From contig DATBKT010000138.1 in assembly GCA_036555705.1 (NCBI GenBank), positions 1 to 12,607 of the forward strand: 12,607 bases of DNA, read 5' to 3'. The position numbers and the translations under genes are program-made. Shown piece after piece: positions 1 to 6,973 of the stretch; the first letter of the stretch is position 1; each line of letters starts with the position of its first letter. The notes under the pieces are model-generated. The model did no database searches, was not told the DNA's origin, and saw only the letters and a list, made by a program, of their open reading frames with translations. This DNA is from JARBAU01 sp029237525 (GTDB lineage Archaea; Thermoproteota; Nitrososphaeria; Nitrososphaerales; Nitrososphaeraceae).

Positions 1-330
1 TTTATCTTGCTAATACCAGTTAAAGCAGCTAATTCTTGTCATATGCAGCTACTATAATATCAGATAATACTGTGATTAAAATCTAGTCAGTAAAGTCCAC
101 GGATTTCTGTTTTAGTGACCCAGTTTCTGTCTACTCTAATCCCCTATTTCGCATGTCTTGATCAAGTATGTATGGGAGGTCGGTCAGTAAACCAATCCTT
201 GCCTTCTTTATCCCAATAGACTACAGAGTCGGCAAAAGCAGTAGCCTAGGGCGACGCACCATGCGGATGTCACTAGCATCAGTACTTGCTTGTAAATATG
301 TACTGACCTCAGATATGCTAGGTTCTGGTA
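1..330. other. Left edge without an intact gene
   Basis: I see no convincing complete gene here. An open plus frame from 168 to 431 becomes Gly/Ser/Asn-rich in its second half, at about 320-400. It may be an extracellular linker of the decayed permease that follows, read in another frame. Minus-strand frames over the same bases are Pro-rich mirrors of that low-complexity stretch. Confidence 0.4.
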
Positions 331-537
331 ATGACGGTGGAGGATCTGGAAATAGTGAAGGAAATGGTGGTGGAGGCGGAGGCAATAGTGGTGGTTGCAT
401 CTCATTTTGCTCCCATCTTCCTTGCAAATGATCTATTTAATGTCTGGTTACTCTCCCTATTTCTGAGCATGGCAGCAGGAGTCTATCCAGCCTGGAAGGC
501 ATCTCGTCTGTCTCCATTAGAGGCACTAAGAAGGTAA
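331..537 (+). pseudogene. C-terminal remnant of a MacB/FtsX-type ABC transporter permease
   Basis: From about position 412 the frame encodes a hydrophobic segment ending in AGVYPAWKASRLSPLEALRR, followed by TAA. The Y/L-PAW-(K/R)-ASRLSP-(L/V)-EALR signature at the extreme C-terminus is typical of the FtsX/MacB permease family, which forms the membrane half of efflux or lipoprotein-type ABC transporters. Only about 42 residues match. Full-length proteins are near 400 residues, so at least 85 percent is missing and no ATPase partner lies in the window. The codons before 412 give a Glu/Val-rich string unlike this family, while the alternative frame (168-431) gives a Gly-rich linker, so a frame change near 400 is likely. 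I call it a pseudogene fragment. The family call is good; the frameshift detail is inference. Confidence 0.7.
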
Positions 538-576
538 TCGGTAGTGAGGCAAGTGAGTGAGTGAATCCCCGTCCAA

Positions 577-616
577 GGAGGATGTAATGTATCCAAGTAC
601 TTGAATAACGTCCTCC
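577..616. other. Inverted repeat downstream of the permease relic
   Basis: GGAGGA (577-582) and TCCTCC (611-616) can pair across a 28-nt loop, about 40 bp after the permease stop. No T-run follows, so a terminator role is only possible. Confidence 0.2.
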
Positions 617-649
617 GGATAAGTATAGAACCAAATCAAATATTTGTCG

Positions 650-1755
650 CCAAAGTAGCAGTTGGTTGCCGGCAAAATATCACAATCGATTGACCAATCT
701 GAAGTTCATGACATGGCGTATCAATGAGGCACCACTTATTCTGCTAGTATCGTCATGGGTAGTGTAGACTACCCACTAACCACATTGATTGCCACTGACA
801 GCATGTCCCGGCAAAAAACAAAGTAAGCATTTTGCCGGCAAAAAGGGCAGATAGTTGCCGGCAAAAGATCACAACAAACCATAACTGAGGATACTACTGC
901 GGCTTTACAATGAGTCAGCAGGATGTGAAAATGTCATTGGGTAATAGGTAATCCCTCCTGACTATCTAGTAATACAAACTAGAAAATACCGGCAAACACA
1001 ATGTGCAGGCAAAAGCCACGCTGAGCTTGAGTCTGAGGCAGCTGGGTGGAAACGAGCTAGCTCAACTTTGTCTTTGTGCCATGCATGCATGAGTAGTGTG
1101 TCATTTTCTCCTGACTGCTTTGATTGCAACGGCCGGCATATGTTGGCAAGATATAGTAGGCATATGCCGGCAAAAATGCACATCAAGCTTTAGGATTAGA
1201 CAGGGGTGAGCCAAAATGCCAATATAATCTAAATATGTATCCTGGGTAACAAGTAAGCCACTGGTGTAGCTTGTGACAACTCGGGGCAGTCTCAAGGTAT
1301 AGCTAATAGTGTACAGAAAAAAGAAAACAGATAGTTATCGGGAAAAATTCTTGATGGACTATTGGCCAAAACGGCAGACATTACAACGTAGATCTGCTGC
1401 TCTTGTATCATTCATGTGTAGCATGATGCCCCATCTGACAACTTTGATAGTGATATAGATAGCATATGCCGGAAAACGCATGACAGCGCAAGGTTATGCG
1501 TCTACCGACAAAGAATCACAACGGACTTGACTGAAGTGTGAGGCAGTACCTTTCTCCTTGCATACTAATATGATCTAATATTATACGGGTAGTCATATCA
1601 CCCTACTGACATCTTTGGTACAACGGATAAAAATATGCAGGCAAAGGAAGTGAATGGAATGCAAGTATGAGAAGACCTTTGGTGAGTAAATGGGCTCAGG
1701 CATGGTTAATCTGCCAAACTACTGGCAATTTATGTAGGAAGTGCTTACTAGTTGT
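650..1755. repeat. Degenerate tandem array, period about 165 bp, six to seven units
   Basis: Three motif blocks recur in the same order. Block 1 resembles CTGACNNCTTTG and starts near 774 (as CTAAC), 958, 1111, 1274, 1435 and 1605, giving intervals of 184, 153, 163, 161 and 170 bp. Block 2 resembles ATGCCGGCAAAA. It lies about 30 bp after block 1 in most units (806, 987, 1466, 1635) and further away in two (1164, 1335), with extra copies at 666, 831, 855, 1004 and 1503. Block 3 resembles GACTTGACTGAAGTNTGAGGCA, with TGAGGCA at 725, 1034 and 1539 and a weaker copy at 1206. A GGGTAGT/GGGTAAC block precedes block 1 in several units. No frame stays open through the array and unit lengths are not multiples of three, so it is noncoding. 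Origin unknown: a decayed satellite, a serial insertion, or a structural element. Confidence 0.7.
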
Positions 1756-1781
1756 TGTACTTGCACAGATAGGTTACATTT

Positions 1782-2249
1782 CTAATTGCCCTCATTGGTT
1801 ACACTTTGCTGCTTATTCGTAGTATGTATACTAGACGTAATTAATCTTTGTAGGAACATCTCTGATGGAGTGAGGCCATTGATTCCTCCATGCTCCCTTG
1901 CTTCATTGTATGCTTTAACAAACATATCATATCTTTGCTTACCATCATCTATGTTTAGTATATCTTCTAATGCTAGAAATTCATTCTTTACTATCTTGTT
2001 ATATGCCTCAACTTTGCCTTGTAACTGTGGATAGGAATTTGGTATCTGTTTGTCTTTTATTTGATTGTGTACAAGGAAATGTCTAGACGTAAACTGTTTA
2101 CCGTTATCATGCATTATCTTCTTAGGCTTACCATTAATGATTATCCAATCCTCTAACACGTTAAGAACATCTACAGACCTCTTTCTTTCAGACCATCTTA
2201 TTGCTACTTTTCTGGAACAAATAATTAAAGCTTTACCGATTGTAGACAA
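1782..2249 (-). pseudogene. 5'-truncated DDE (rve-type, IS481/IS3-like) transposase
   Basis: The frame carries the second and third parts of an integrase catalytic core. GKPKKIMHDNGKQF (residues 40-53) contains the middle catalytic Asp, and QGKVEAYNKIVKNE (77-90) contains the catalytic Glu. A C-terminal tail with the family-typical YNEAREHGGINGLTPSEMF pattern follows. The N-terminal DNA-binding region and the first catalytic Asp are absent. The open frame reaches back only to about 2273, and its only start is a TTG at 2249. It therefore cannot encode an active enzyme. Two copies of GGTTACA (1772-1778, 1797-1803) near the 3' end may be remains of the element terminus. The matching 5' end is missing, presumably by deletion near 2275. 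This relic lies directly beside the tandem array. Confidence 0.85.
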
Positions 2250-2298
2250 TCCCGGGCCCAGTTTATTTAAAAATCATGCGCATTTACTCCACAAGTAT

Positions 2299-2314
2299 GG
2301 GGAGTGTGCCTCCC
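2299..2314. other. Short GC hairpin upstream of the transposase relic
   Basis: GGGAG (2300-2304) and CTCCC (2310-2314) form a 5-bp stem with a 5-nt loop in otherwise AT-rich DNA. It could be left from the insertion element or act as a weak transcript end. Little more can be said. Confidence 0.25.
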
Positions 2315-2353
2315 AGACTACCACATATACTTGATATTATGACTTATTCTAAA

Positions 2354-2710
2354 TTAAATTAAACCTGATCCATCTATCGGAAATCTAAGTGTGGACTTGG
2401 TTAGTTTTGCTATGGGAATGTAAATCGATTGAGGATTGGTTCCAACGGTATCTACAAAGCTGAAATCACTAGTCATTTTATTTAATTCTACGAATTTCTT
2501 GTTTGGAATTTCACTGAGAACATGATAATGAGCAACGATTCCACCTACAATTCCTGTGTGTATGAAAAGTATTGCCTTCTCATGATAAGTAATATAGTAA
2601 AGTAATGGAGTAATAGACATAAAGGACTGTGATGTATAAAGAATAACCCTAAGCATATCCTTTAGATTTTCATATTCTAAATAAGTAGTGAACCATTCAG
2701 CTTGCGACAA
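2354..2710 (-). CDS. Hypothetical protein, start uncertain (possible decayed gene)
   Basis: I do not recognise the family. The frame encodes at least 118 residues of normal composition, including a Phe/Tyr/Ile-rich stretch (residues 28-45) and a hydrophobic segment AILFIHTGIVGGIVAHYHVL (46-65). It could be membrane-associated, or a GAF/PAS-like fold with buried strands. The listed start is a TTG at 2710. The frame stays open upstream to a TGA at 2783-2785, adding a plausible helical sequence ending IKKYNKLIKRVDNI, but that extension has no ATG or GTG. The natural start may have been lost or may be non-canonical. Upstream in the same frame, beyond the TGA, an ATG at 2848 opens 21 further codons. 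The neighbours are a transposase relic and a gene-poor stretch, so this may also be decaying. Confidence 0.5.
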   Translation of the reverse strand: MSQAEWFTTYLEYENLKDMLRVILYTSQSFMSITPLLYYITYHEKAILFIHTGIVGGIVAHYHVLSEIPNKKFVELNKMTSDFSFVDTVGTNPQSIYIPIAKLTKSTLRFPIDGSGLI

Positions 2711-2785
2711 TATGTTGTCAACTCGTTTAATTAGCTTATTATATTTTTTGATATCAGCTAATAATAAGTATAGATCGAACAGTCA

Positions 2786-3432
2786 TGCCCATCTCTTTTC
2801 AGTTACTGACATACTGAACAATACGAGCCAATAAATTGTTGTAATCATATTGGTTAGACAAGGCTAGCCAGAGATGTGAACAGACATAATCATTATGTTA
2901 GGTTTTGCAACTTTTTACATTTAGATACTTAACAATCAATTCATTAATCATCTTTTGCTACTGCAATACTAAAAGCATGAATGATGATTCAGATGAATGG
3001 GGCTCACCTTTTGAGCTAGCAGTTCTATTGTATTCCCTATGTTGTTCAAATTCAGAAGAGTATTATTGAATTAAAATTCCACTTTCATTTGTTATTATGG
3101 TCAATATGGGTTGTATTAAGCCACTATTCATTTTAAGTATAGTCTTCACTAAAATTGGAAGATGGCAGTGATCGCATTGATAATGATGATGACAATATCG
3201 GTTTGCTTACCCTAGTTTGTCTATACCGTCTATAATCCTCATCCACTTCTATTGCTGATGCAAATATCTTACTTTTTATTGATTTGGATGTACCGCAAAT
3301 ACCAGCAAACAAGTCCTAGAACAAGCCAGACAATACACACAGCATGGGAGTTGACATATTATATGAGCAATCTAAGAATAACCTACAAGGACTTTAATCA
3401 ATACTTGGTGGATTTTTGGGAAGTGTGGGAAG
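2786..3432. other. Gene-poor stretch
   Basis: No convincing gene. A 30-codon plus ORF (2977-3069) and an acidic plus-frame stretch near 3155-3215 have coding-like composition but no support beyond that. An open plus frame at 3252-3449 has a Trp/Tyr-rich translation and no recognisable motif. These may be scraps of decayed genes. Confidence 0.4.
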
Positions 3433-3738
3433 TCACAAGATTCCGGTAGTAGCAATGGTGGCGCGATTGGAGATATGCCTGGCATCCTCATTCTCTATCA
3501 TTAGTGGTTTTTGCTTATCATATGCGTCAGTTATGGCCACCATTAAATTCAAAATCCACCATGCTTTTTCTTCATCTAAAGCAAGCAGCCTACATCTCAT
3601 TAGATTTTCTATTCCTTAACAAACTTAGTAACTCTGGTATATCTCTATCATTATAGTATATTATAATTTCATTTGGCAATAAACAAATACTAAAGTTGTT
3701 AAATAATAATCTCACAACATAAAAATTGTGATGATCTA
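3433..3738 (-). pseudogene. Frameshifted relic of an unknown gene
   Basis: Two minus frames join into one coherent protein-like reading. The downstream frame runs from ATG 3600 to TGA 3433-3435 (55 codons) and includes CRLLALDEEKAWWILNLMVA and a following Tyr-Asp-Lys-rich segment. Immediately upstream, shifted by one frame, is a stretch ending NDRDIPELLSLLRNRKSNEM that stays open back past 3735. Together they would give about 100 residues with alternating hydrophobic and charged helical pattern. No start codon is visible in the upstream part, and it would overlap the promoter of the divergent gene at 3741. The frame break lies near 3590-3605. I do not recognise the family. It could be a coincidence of two short ORFs, but the composition of both parts argues for a decayed gene. 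Confidence 0.45.
3699..3731 (+). promoter_or_regulatory. Promoter and imperfect inverted repeat before the deacetylase-like gene
   Basis: An AT-rich TTAAATAATA (3699-3708) sits 33-42 bp before ATG 3741, near the position expected for an archaeal TATA box with a very short leader. It is followed by TCACAA (3712-3717) and TTGTGA (3726-3731), an inverted repeat with an 8-nt spacer, which could be an operator. There is no classical Shine-Dalgarno beyond a weak GTGATGA. Confidence 0.35.
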
Positions 3739-3740
3739 TT

Positions 3741-4463
3741 ATGTTAAAAAAGATATGCGTAATCACCATCCATGATGTTAGTGCCTTTCAAAGCCATTTG
3801 TCTAAAACAATTGAAACCATGAAACTAATTGACGATCTTGGCGTAAAATATAATCTAGCGATTATTTCAAATTATCTTAAGAAATATCCTGTTACTATAG
3901 ATAATTTTACACGTATTATTGATAAATTCATCACCAAGGATAAATCAAATATCGCACTGCATGGTCTCTATCACGAATACAGACAATCTATCGAAGATTT
4001 TAATATACTTACTGCGGAAGAGACTAAGGAGGAAATCACAAAGGGCATCCTAATATTAAAGGATGCAAAAATACAACAACCCAAAGTGTTTATATCTCCT
4101 GCTTGGCATATCAGTCCTTCTACGGCCCAGGCATTACATGAATTGGGCTTTGAGATATCAGAATCTATGAACCAGATCGAACTCATTCAGAAAGATATTA
4201 TAATAGTGACACAACAGGTGATGAATTGGGATATATCTGGCGATTCACAGCAAAATAAACCTACAATTAAACAAAATCAACAGATCTATGAAAAAATAAT
4301 GCGAGGATTTAAACCATCATTATTGCGTCTTGCACTGCATCCACCGCATGATCCTCCTGAAGTCTTAGATCAACAACTCGAAATGATAGAAGGATTAAAA
4401 AATAAAGCAAATTATAGTTTCAAAACATATGACGATTTTTTTAAAGAAGGGGTTCAGGAGTAG
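3741..4463 (+). CDS. DUF2334 / polysaccharide deacetylase-like (NodB-superfamily) protein
   Basis: The 240-residue product has the layout of the DUF2334 branch of the polysaccharide deacetylase superfamily. These are (beta/alpha)-barrel metal-dependent hydrolases that act on N- or O-acyl groups of carbohydrates. The first strand ends ITIHDVS with His11-Asp12. The second motif is NIALHGLYHEY with His74 and His78, likely metal ligands. A third conserved patch is FISPAWHISPS (residues 118-127), and the C-terminal strand carries LALHPPHDPP with His200 and His203. No signal peptide or membrane helix is visible, so a cytoplasmic location or a substrate such as a nucleotide sugar is possible. The length is normal for the family and the frame is intact. 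It starts at ATG 3741 with an AT-rich promoter close upstream. The superfamily call is strong; the substrate is unknown. Confidence 0.85.
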   Translation: MLKKICVITIHDVSAFQSHLSKTIETMKLIDDLGVKYNLAIISNYLKKYPVTIDNFTRIIDKFITKDKSNIALHGLYHEYRQSIEDFNILTAEETKEEITKGILILKDAKIQQPKVFISPAWHISPSTAQALHELGFEISESMNQIELIQKDIIIVTQQVMNWDISGDSQQNKPTIKQNQQIYEKIMRGFKPSLLRLALHPPHDPPEVLDQQLEMIEGLKNKANYSFKTYDDFFKEGVQE

Positions 4464-4724
4464 TAAGCAATTGACACGATAGTTATAGCTTGTACTGTTC
4501 GAAATTGACTGTTTGAGGAGCATTGTTACAATACCGCATGTGATAACTAGATTATATAAGAACAAATATGAAGTGAAACACTTTAAACAGCGATACTTCC
4601 CATCTTCTTTAGGCCAGGATGCAGAATAATGAACTAAGGAATCTCACAAAACAAATACAACTTCAAAGCGTTAGGAGAATAAAGTGAACTTGCAAAAGTG
4701 CCCTTCATTATGGTCCTTGATGGG

Positions 4725-4733
4725 TATATAAGG
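4725..4733 (+). promoter_or_regulatory. TATA box for leaderless small Cys protein
   Basis: TATATAAGG lies 22-30 bp upstream of the ATG at 4755. This is the spacing expected when transcription begins at or next to the start codon, the common leaderless arrangement in archaea. The 290 bp between the previous gene and this ORF otherwise hold no gene that I can support. Confidence 0.6.
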
Positions 4734-4754
4734 AATTTTATCTAGGAATTAATA

Positions 4755-5000
4755 ATGTCACAAAATATACCACAAGAGGCTACAAAATTAAAGAAACTAA
4801 CAAAGGTTACAGCAAGGTATATCGAAATGGAACAGTTCAAAGATTCAGATCATCATACAGGTTACTTTTGTTACAATTGTATATACCTTATGAAACCAAA
4901 TCATTGTACTATAGTAGATGCGGGTCAGGACATAAGAGGCCACGATTCAGGTGAAATTGCTCCAACATATGATCTAGAAAGTTATTTCACCAACATATGA
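4755..5000 (+). CDS. Small cysteine-motif protein, HiPIP/Fe-S-like, fourth ligand absent
   Basis: The 81-residue product has a helical N-terminus, then FCYNCIYLMKPNHCTIV (residues 38-54) with Cys39, Cys42 and Cys51, then GHDSGEIAPTYD (62-73). The C-x2-C-x8-C pattern with a Pro before the third Cys, followed by a Gly/Pro turn, resembles high-potential iron-sulfur or rubredoxin-like small proteins. In HiPIP-type proteins a fourth Cys follows the Pro-Gly turn near the C-terminus. Here that place reads TYDLESYF and no fourth Cys exists, so either the cluster is lost or the ligand differs. A 14-bp direct repeat overlaps exactly this C-terminal segment and the stop codon, so the tail may have been remodelled. 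Family assignment is inference; the ORF is well supported by its leaderless promoter. Confidence 0.65.
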   Translation: MSQNIPQEATKLKKLTKVTARYIEMEQFKDSDHHTGYFCYNCIYLMKPNHCTIVDAGQDIRGHDSGEIAPTYDLESYFTNI

Positions 5001-5003
5001 TCT
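4962..5003. repeat. 14-bp direct repeat over the C-terminus of the Cys protein
   Basis: CCAACATATGATCT occurs at 4962-4975 and again at 4990-5003, 28 bp apart. The second copy supplies the TGA stop of the upstream ORF. The bases between do not repeat, so this is either a decayed 28-bp duplication or a paired protein-binding site. Confidence 0.7.
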
Positions 5004-5050
5004 GATTGACATAAGCCCATATTAAAAATCTAATAGTAGTCCTTGTACTA

Positions 5051-5548
5051 CTAAGAAGCAGCGGCTTCTTTAGCTAACTTTATACACAACTTGAGATGCC
5101 TTTGCTCCTGTTTTAGAATTGAAGATATAGTATTTGATAATTGTTTGCTACTTAACTTTACTTTTTTTGCTAAGGTCGCAAGGACCTCGTAGTGGGTTAC
5201 TTCGCCGCCTTCGGCAAGACATAAGAATTCTATTGCTTCAAATGAATCAGGATTTTCTCCTAAGTAGGTCTTCATCATCTCCGATGCTTTCAGTTCCGTT
5301 TCATGAGCTGCTTCATTTATCGTTGTAGAATCGAGCGACCCCGATAATTTCTTAACTATTTGTTGAAGTTTCAACTGGTGATTTCCAGCTTCCTTCTGCA
5401 TATTCGTAAGCTTTGATAACATACCTCTTTTATCTTATAATCCCATTGAGGATAGTTCTTGCACTGCCTTTTGTGCAGCCAATTCCAAACCGAGACATTC
5501 CCCTATCTTTTGTTCTAATTTTTCTTTTTTATCATTTTGTTTAGACAT
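5051..5548 (-). pseudogene. Ferritin-like (DUF892-like) four-helix protein split by in-frame TAA
   Basis: ATG 5548 opens a frame that reads 37 residues and meets TAA at 5435-5437. The same frame then continues without interruption for 127 codons to TAG at 5051. An internal ATG at 5422 gives a 123-residue ORF. Read through, the 165 residues form four helices: GECLGLELAAQKAVQEL; KLTNMQKEAGNHQLKLQQIV; EAIEFLCLAEGGEVTHYEVL; and SILKQEQRHLKLCIKLAKEA. E-x-x-H pairs (EVTHYE, EQRH, plus EAGNH) are typical ligands of a ferritin-like di-iron bundle such as DUF892/YciE. The TAA follows a TTA codon, and one T-to-A change could have produced it. The downstream ATG has AGAGG only 1-2 nt before it, a poor distance for re-initiation. 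A truncated protein, two coupled peptides or a dead gene are all possible. Confidence 0.7.
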
Positions 5549-5734
5549 GTTGAATGTAGTACGATATACATACTAGAAATATCTATCAAATAACATATGA
5601 TTATGTAAATGATAGGGTTTGAGCCATGTATCGTAGATGAATAAAAATTCTCACTTTTATCAAATACATGAAAGTCGGTAACAAGGTTAATCATATGAAA
5701 TTGAAATTCCAGAATAAAATTACTTTAGTTTTCA

Positions 5735-5744
5735 TTATATAATG
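5735..5744 (+). promoter_or_regulatory. TATA box of the small membrane protein
   Basis: TTATATAATG lies 42-51 bp upstream of ATG 5786, predicting a leader of roughly 15-20 nt. An earlier ATG (5770) is out of frame and closes after eight codons. Confidence 0.45.
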
Positions 5745-5785
5745 ATTCACCAATTGCTAAATAATATTATGCAGATAGCGCTGAT

Positions 5786-5977
5786 ATGGTATTAGGAATG
5801 CTATGGACCATCATTTTGATTATAGTAGCTATAATAGTCATTATACTACTACTAAAGCTAGTCTTTGCAATAATAGCAATAGGTCCGATTGCAATGGAAG
5901 GACAACAGCAAGAATTATACATGATACATGAGATGTTAACGCAAACTCAATCTCTAGCCTTGGTTATCAAAATATAG
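5786..5977 (+). CDS. Small one-helix membrane protein
   Basis: This 63-residue product is dominated by a single hydrophobic helix, about residues 3-36. The helix begins MVLGMLWTIILIIVAIIVII, continues through a lone Lys to an Ile/Ala-rich end with a GPIAM turn, and is followed by a short polar amphipathic tail rich in Gln, Glu and Met. It is probably a bitopic membrane peptide. I do not recognise a family; one-helix proteins of this size are common in Thaumarchaeota. It has a plausible TATA box and is convergent with the small minus-strand gene that ends 29 bp downstream. The start at ATG 5786 is chosen because the hydrophobic segment begins at once. Confidence 0.6.
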   Translation: MVLGMLWTIILIIVAIIVIILLLKLVFAIIAIGPIAMEGQQQELYMIHEMLTQTQSLALVIKI

Positions 5978-6006
5978 AATGTTCATATTTTTATCAGTTT
6001 AATTTG

Positions 6007-6162
6007 TTAGGTCTGTCTGTCCGCCTTCTTAGATTTACTGTCATTTGCTTCTTGTCTAAACATCTCGGCGGTATTTGGGCCAGGACTTTGTGCTTTAATT
6101 GCTTCCTCTTTTCGTTCTTCTGCTTTAACATTTCGTAGGCTTTTATTATCTTTATTTGTCAT
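6007..6162 (-). CDS. Small highly charged hypothetical protein (51 aa)
   Basis: ATG 6162 to TAA 6007-6009 encodes 51 residues starting MTNKDNKSLRNVKAEERKEE. A central SPGPNTAEMFRQEA follows, and the tail is Lys/Asp-rich. It has no Cys and no hydrophobic core, so it is probably intrinsically disordered or helical on binding a partner, possibly nucleic acid or a larger complex. Coding is supported by composition (Lys/Glu/Ala/Asn rich, no rare strings), by an ATG start, and by a TTATAAG box about 16-22 bp upstream of the start on this strand. It is short enough to be dropped by standard length filters. No family recognised. Confidence 0.6.
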   Translation of the reverse strand: MTNKDNKSLRNVKAEERKEEAIKAQSPGPNTAEMFRQEANDSKSKKADRQT

Positions 6163-6529
6163 ACCATTATCACTATCTTATAATCTATCAATATTTTCAT
6201 AACAAAGAAATAAAACCAGACGTGCCAATTTAATAGTCAAATATGTCCACTCTAACTCCTGCTAGAATCAAGTATAAGACCATCCAAGGGCTCGCATAAC
6301 AGACTACTCTTATAGTAGAGTCAATGGTAAAAAAAGTGGTATAATAAACCAGAGTATGTAGCAGTTGCCGACACGCATATGTTGTATAGTATAGTACTAA
6401 AGGACTGTCTCATACGCAACTCTACTGTTAATTTCTATCATGTCCAGCCAGCAATATGATATCTGTAGTGATTGGAAATAAAAATAAATTAACTTTATTT
6501 GCAAGTTATTCGAAACATGATTACTATTA
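6163..6529. other. Intergenic stretch without a gene
   Basis: No ORF with coding character was found on either strand. A short imperfect inverted repeat, CTACT..AGTAG, lies near 6303-6317. Nothing else is recognisable before the inverted-repeat element at 6530. Confidence 0.4.
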
Positions 6530-6635
6530 GGTGTTAGACTGGCTAGGCAGCATTTGCGAGCAGACAAAAATCTGAACAGAAAGATATCGCTCGCAAATAT
6601 ATGATAAATATTGGCGCTTTTTCCAGTCTAACACC
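6530..6635. repeat. 106-bp structured element with 13-bp perfect terminal inverted repeats
   Basis: GGTGTTAGACTGG (6530-6542) is the exact reverse complement of CCAGTCTAACACC (6623-6635). Nested inside is a second perfect pair, ATTTGCGAGC (6552-6561) and GCTCGCAAAT (6589-6598), and inside that a small CAGA/TCTG hairpin (6561-6574). The order of nested stems suggests either a miniature inverted-repeat transposable element or a folded noncoding RNA. No obvious target-site duplication flanks it: the left side ends ATTA and the right begins GTTA. It contains no ORF. It lies 85 bp beyond the 3' end of the minus-strand relic at 6720-6948. Confidence 0.75.
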
Positions 6636-6719
6636 GTTAAATACTATATTCAATATCGTATTAGAAGATGGTAATTATTTGCAGCCACTTATGTCTGCAA
6701 TTCTTGATCTCACTGTTGT

Positions 6720-6948
6720 TTAGTTTCTTACTATGCCACTGACAATACCAAAACGACTCCAAACTAGCGATAACCCGCTAATAGCACCAATCATAGTAAA
6801 CCAACCTGCCTTTTTTTACTGCATTAAAACTATCATTTTCATGTCTATAATACCCAATATCATTATAATCTCCTGCTTTTGCAAAGTCATCAGAAATATC
6901 ATAGTCTGGATTTATGATAAATCCAGTTCTGAAGACGAGACAAAAAGA
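6720..6948 (-). pseudogene. Frameshifted small membrane-anchored protein
   Basis: One minus frame (6924 down to about 6811) gives an acidic segment containing INPDYDISDDFAKAGDYNDI and then YYRHENDSFNAVKK. At a run of seven A (6811-6817 on the plus strand as T7) the reading must slip. With six A it continues KAGWFTMIGAISGLSLVW and a further hydrophobic tail to TAA at 6720-6722. The joined product would be a soluble acidic domain followed by a C-terminal membrane helix. Without the slip the first frame stops 11 codons later. The N-terminus is unclear, with a TAG in frame at 6949-6951. The plus strand also has an 89-codon ORF (6733-7002), but its Ile/Cys-rich translation looks like the antisense image of this one. 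The family is unknown. Confidence 0.45.
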
Positions 6949-6973
6949 CTACTGCCAGAGTCAGATCTGGCAG
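6906..6973. repeat. Two perfect palindromic hairpins
   Basis: CTGGATTTAT (6906-6915) and ATAAATCCAG (6917-6926) form a perfect 10-bp inverted repeat around a single G. CTGCCAGA (6952-6959) and TCTGGCAG (6966-6973) form a perfect 8-bp stem with a 6-nt loop. They are 25 bp apart. The first lies inside the minus-strand relic and the second just upstream of it. They could be operators, transcript ends or remains of an inserted element. Confidence 0.6.

Noticed and set aside
208..427. Minus-strand ORFs with Pro/His-rich translation
   Set aside because: They are the complementary image of the Gly-rich plus-strand tract and have no start signal or motif.
640..1700. CRISPR array
   Set aside because: The repeated units are about 165 bp, strongly diverged, and lack short identical repeats with unique spacers. 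No cas gene is present.
2065..2334. Plus ORF over the transposase
   Set aside because: It is a shadow of the minus-strand DDE domain, which has clear catalytic motifs.
2977..3069. 30-codon plus ORF starting MNDDSDEW
   Set aside because: The composition is plausible, but it has no promoter, ribosome site or recognisable motif.
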